Shown one piece after another: positions 5,355 to 5,572 of a stretch of DNA of 5,572 bases. Source of the stretch: DASXIW01 sp036497785 (GTDB lineage Bacteria > Pseudomonadota > Alphaproteobacteria > Acetobacterales > Acetobacteraceae); the NCBI GenBank assembly GCA_036497785.1, contig DASXIW010000207.1, positions 1 to 5,572 on the forward strand, read 5' to 3'. The notes beneath the pieces are model-generated. The model was given only the letters and a program-made list of their open reading frames with translations, was not told the DNA's origin and made no database searches. The translations under genes and the position numbers were made by a program. Within the stretch, counting starts at the first letter, position 1; each line of letters starts with the position of its first letter.

Positions 5355-5376
5355 CAAAGGGGCAGAAGCCCCTTTG
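5355..5376 (+). terminator. Probable terminator hairpin of the mtn operon
   Basis: CAAAGGGGC (5355-5363) pairs perfectly with GCCCCTTTG (5368-5376) around the tetraloop AGAA. The 9-bp stem carries an A-tract on its left foot and a T-tract on its right foot, the form expected of an intrinsic, possibly bidirectional terminator. It lies 36 bases after the mtnC stop and is the only strong stem-loop behind the operon. The T-tract is short (three bases) and lies within the stem, so efficiency is uncertain. Confidence 0.55.
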
Positions 5377-5421
5377 ATCCCATGGCGTAAGGAGATCTTT
5401 AGGAGGGGGTCGCAGATTCCG

Positions 5422-5435
5422 GTTGGTTGACCAAC
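5422..5435. promoter_or_regulatory. 14-bp palindrome, operator-like or mobile-element end
   Basis: GTTGGT and ACCAAC are perfect inverted 6-base arms separated by TG. The TTGGT-NN-ACCAA core has the form recognised by some FadR-subfamily GntR regulators, such as UxuR/ExuR-type sites. It lies 48 bases before the start of the transposase-like frame, so it may instead belong to the untranslated end of that mobile element. No regulator gene is in the window. Confidence 0.3.
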
Positions 5436-5483
5436 GCCGTGATTTGGCGGTTCGCTGCTGGCTCCGATTCGGGTGGGCGGTGC

Positions 5484-5572
5484 ATGGGCGGCAAATCTCC
5501 GATTGTGGCGAGCGATGAACAGCGCGTGGCCTTGACGGCTCTCGCAGGGTCGCGTGATCGCGGGGAGGCAGA
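5484..5572 (+). CDS. Start of an IS630-type transposase (cut by right window edge)
   Basis: From ATG 5484 the frame is open to the end of the window and gives 29 residues, beginning MGGKSPIVASDEQRVAL and continuing TALAGSRDRGEA. This resembles the very N-terminus of IS630-family transposases: 'P-I-V-x-S-D-E-x-R-x-x-L' followed by a Ser-Arg-rich helix, after which the family normally continues with Arg-Ala-Arg and a helix-turn-helix DNA-binding domain. The DDE catalytic part would lie outside the window. GGTGGG just upstream is a weak ribosome binding site. A GTG at 5439 in the same frame would add 15 unconvincing residues. The visible part is short, so the family call rests on pattern memory and needs the downstream sequence. 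Intactness cannot be judged. Confidence 0.55.
   Translation, partial: MGGKSPIVASDEQRVALTALAGSRDRGEA

Noticed and set aside
4518..5357. Minus-strand open frame (279 codons) opposite mtnC
   Set aside because: It is a shadow of mtnC, rich in Arg, Gln and His, with no recognisable domain or start signal.
5110..5430. Plus-strand frame through the mtnC end and the hairpins
   Set aside because: It overlaps mtnC in another frame, crosses the terminator-like hairpin, and its Trp/Arg/Cys-rich product matches nothing.
1..5572. CRISPR array, tRNA, rRNA, or a phage-defence or toxin-antitoxin system
   Set aside because: No regularly spaced repeats, cloverleaf sequences, rRNA motifs or defence-type domains were seen on either strand.

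Overview
The window is GC-rich throughout (about 70% by eye), and every supported gene lies on the + strand. Codon use, the CHAP lipoprotein, the extragenic hairpins and the mtnB-mtnD-mtnC gene set suggest an alphaproteobacterium, most likely Acetobacteraceae (Rhodospirillales). This placement is inferred from family resemblance; there is no rRNA gene or phylogenetic marker to settle it.

Layout. (1) Positions 1-1348: the C-terminal part of a RecX-like recombination regulator, entering from the left edge, then azlC and azlD, the two subunits of a branched-chain amino acid exporter. The three genes overlap stop-to-start (ATGA, then TGATG) and look like one translationally coupled unit. (2) Positions 1347-1399: a perfect 23-bp inverted repeat that supplies the azlD stop codon, followed by a short AT-richer stretch that may carry a promoter. 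(3) Positions 1497-2951: a lipoprotein with a CHAP (Cys/His amidohydrolase) domain, then a four-helix DUF4239 (bestrophin-like) membrane protein. (4) Positions 3097-3345: a stand-alone tatA with a strong ribosome binding site. (5) Positions 3402-5318: mtnB, mtnD and mtnC, three consecutive enzymes of the methionine salvage (methylthioadenosine) pathway, tightly packed. (6) Positions 5319-5572: a double-hairpin extragenic element that probably terminates the mtn unit, a 14-bp palindrome, and the first 29 codons of what looks like an IS630-type transposase, cut by the right edge.

How the genes work together. AzlC and AzlD form one transporter. MtnB dehydrates methylthioribulose-1-phosphate, MtnC enolises and dephosphorylates the diketone product, and MtnD oxidises the resulting acireductone to the keto acid precursor of methionine. 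The upstream salvage enzymes (nucleosidase or phosphorylase, kinase, MtnA isomerase) are not in this window. The CHAP lipoprotein, the DUF4239 protein and TatA all act at the envelope, but nothing in the sequence ties them into one system.

I do not see a clearly new biological system. The most noteworthy signals are the palindrome fused to the azlD stop codon, the tatA gene without tatB or tatC, and the mobile element edge directly after the mtn genes.
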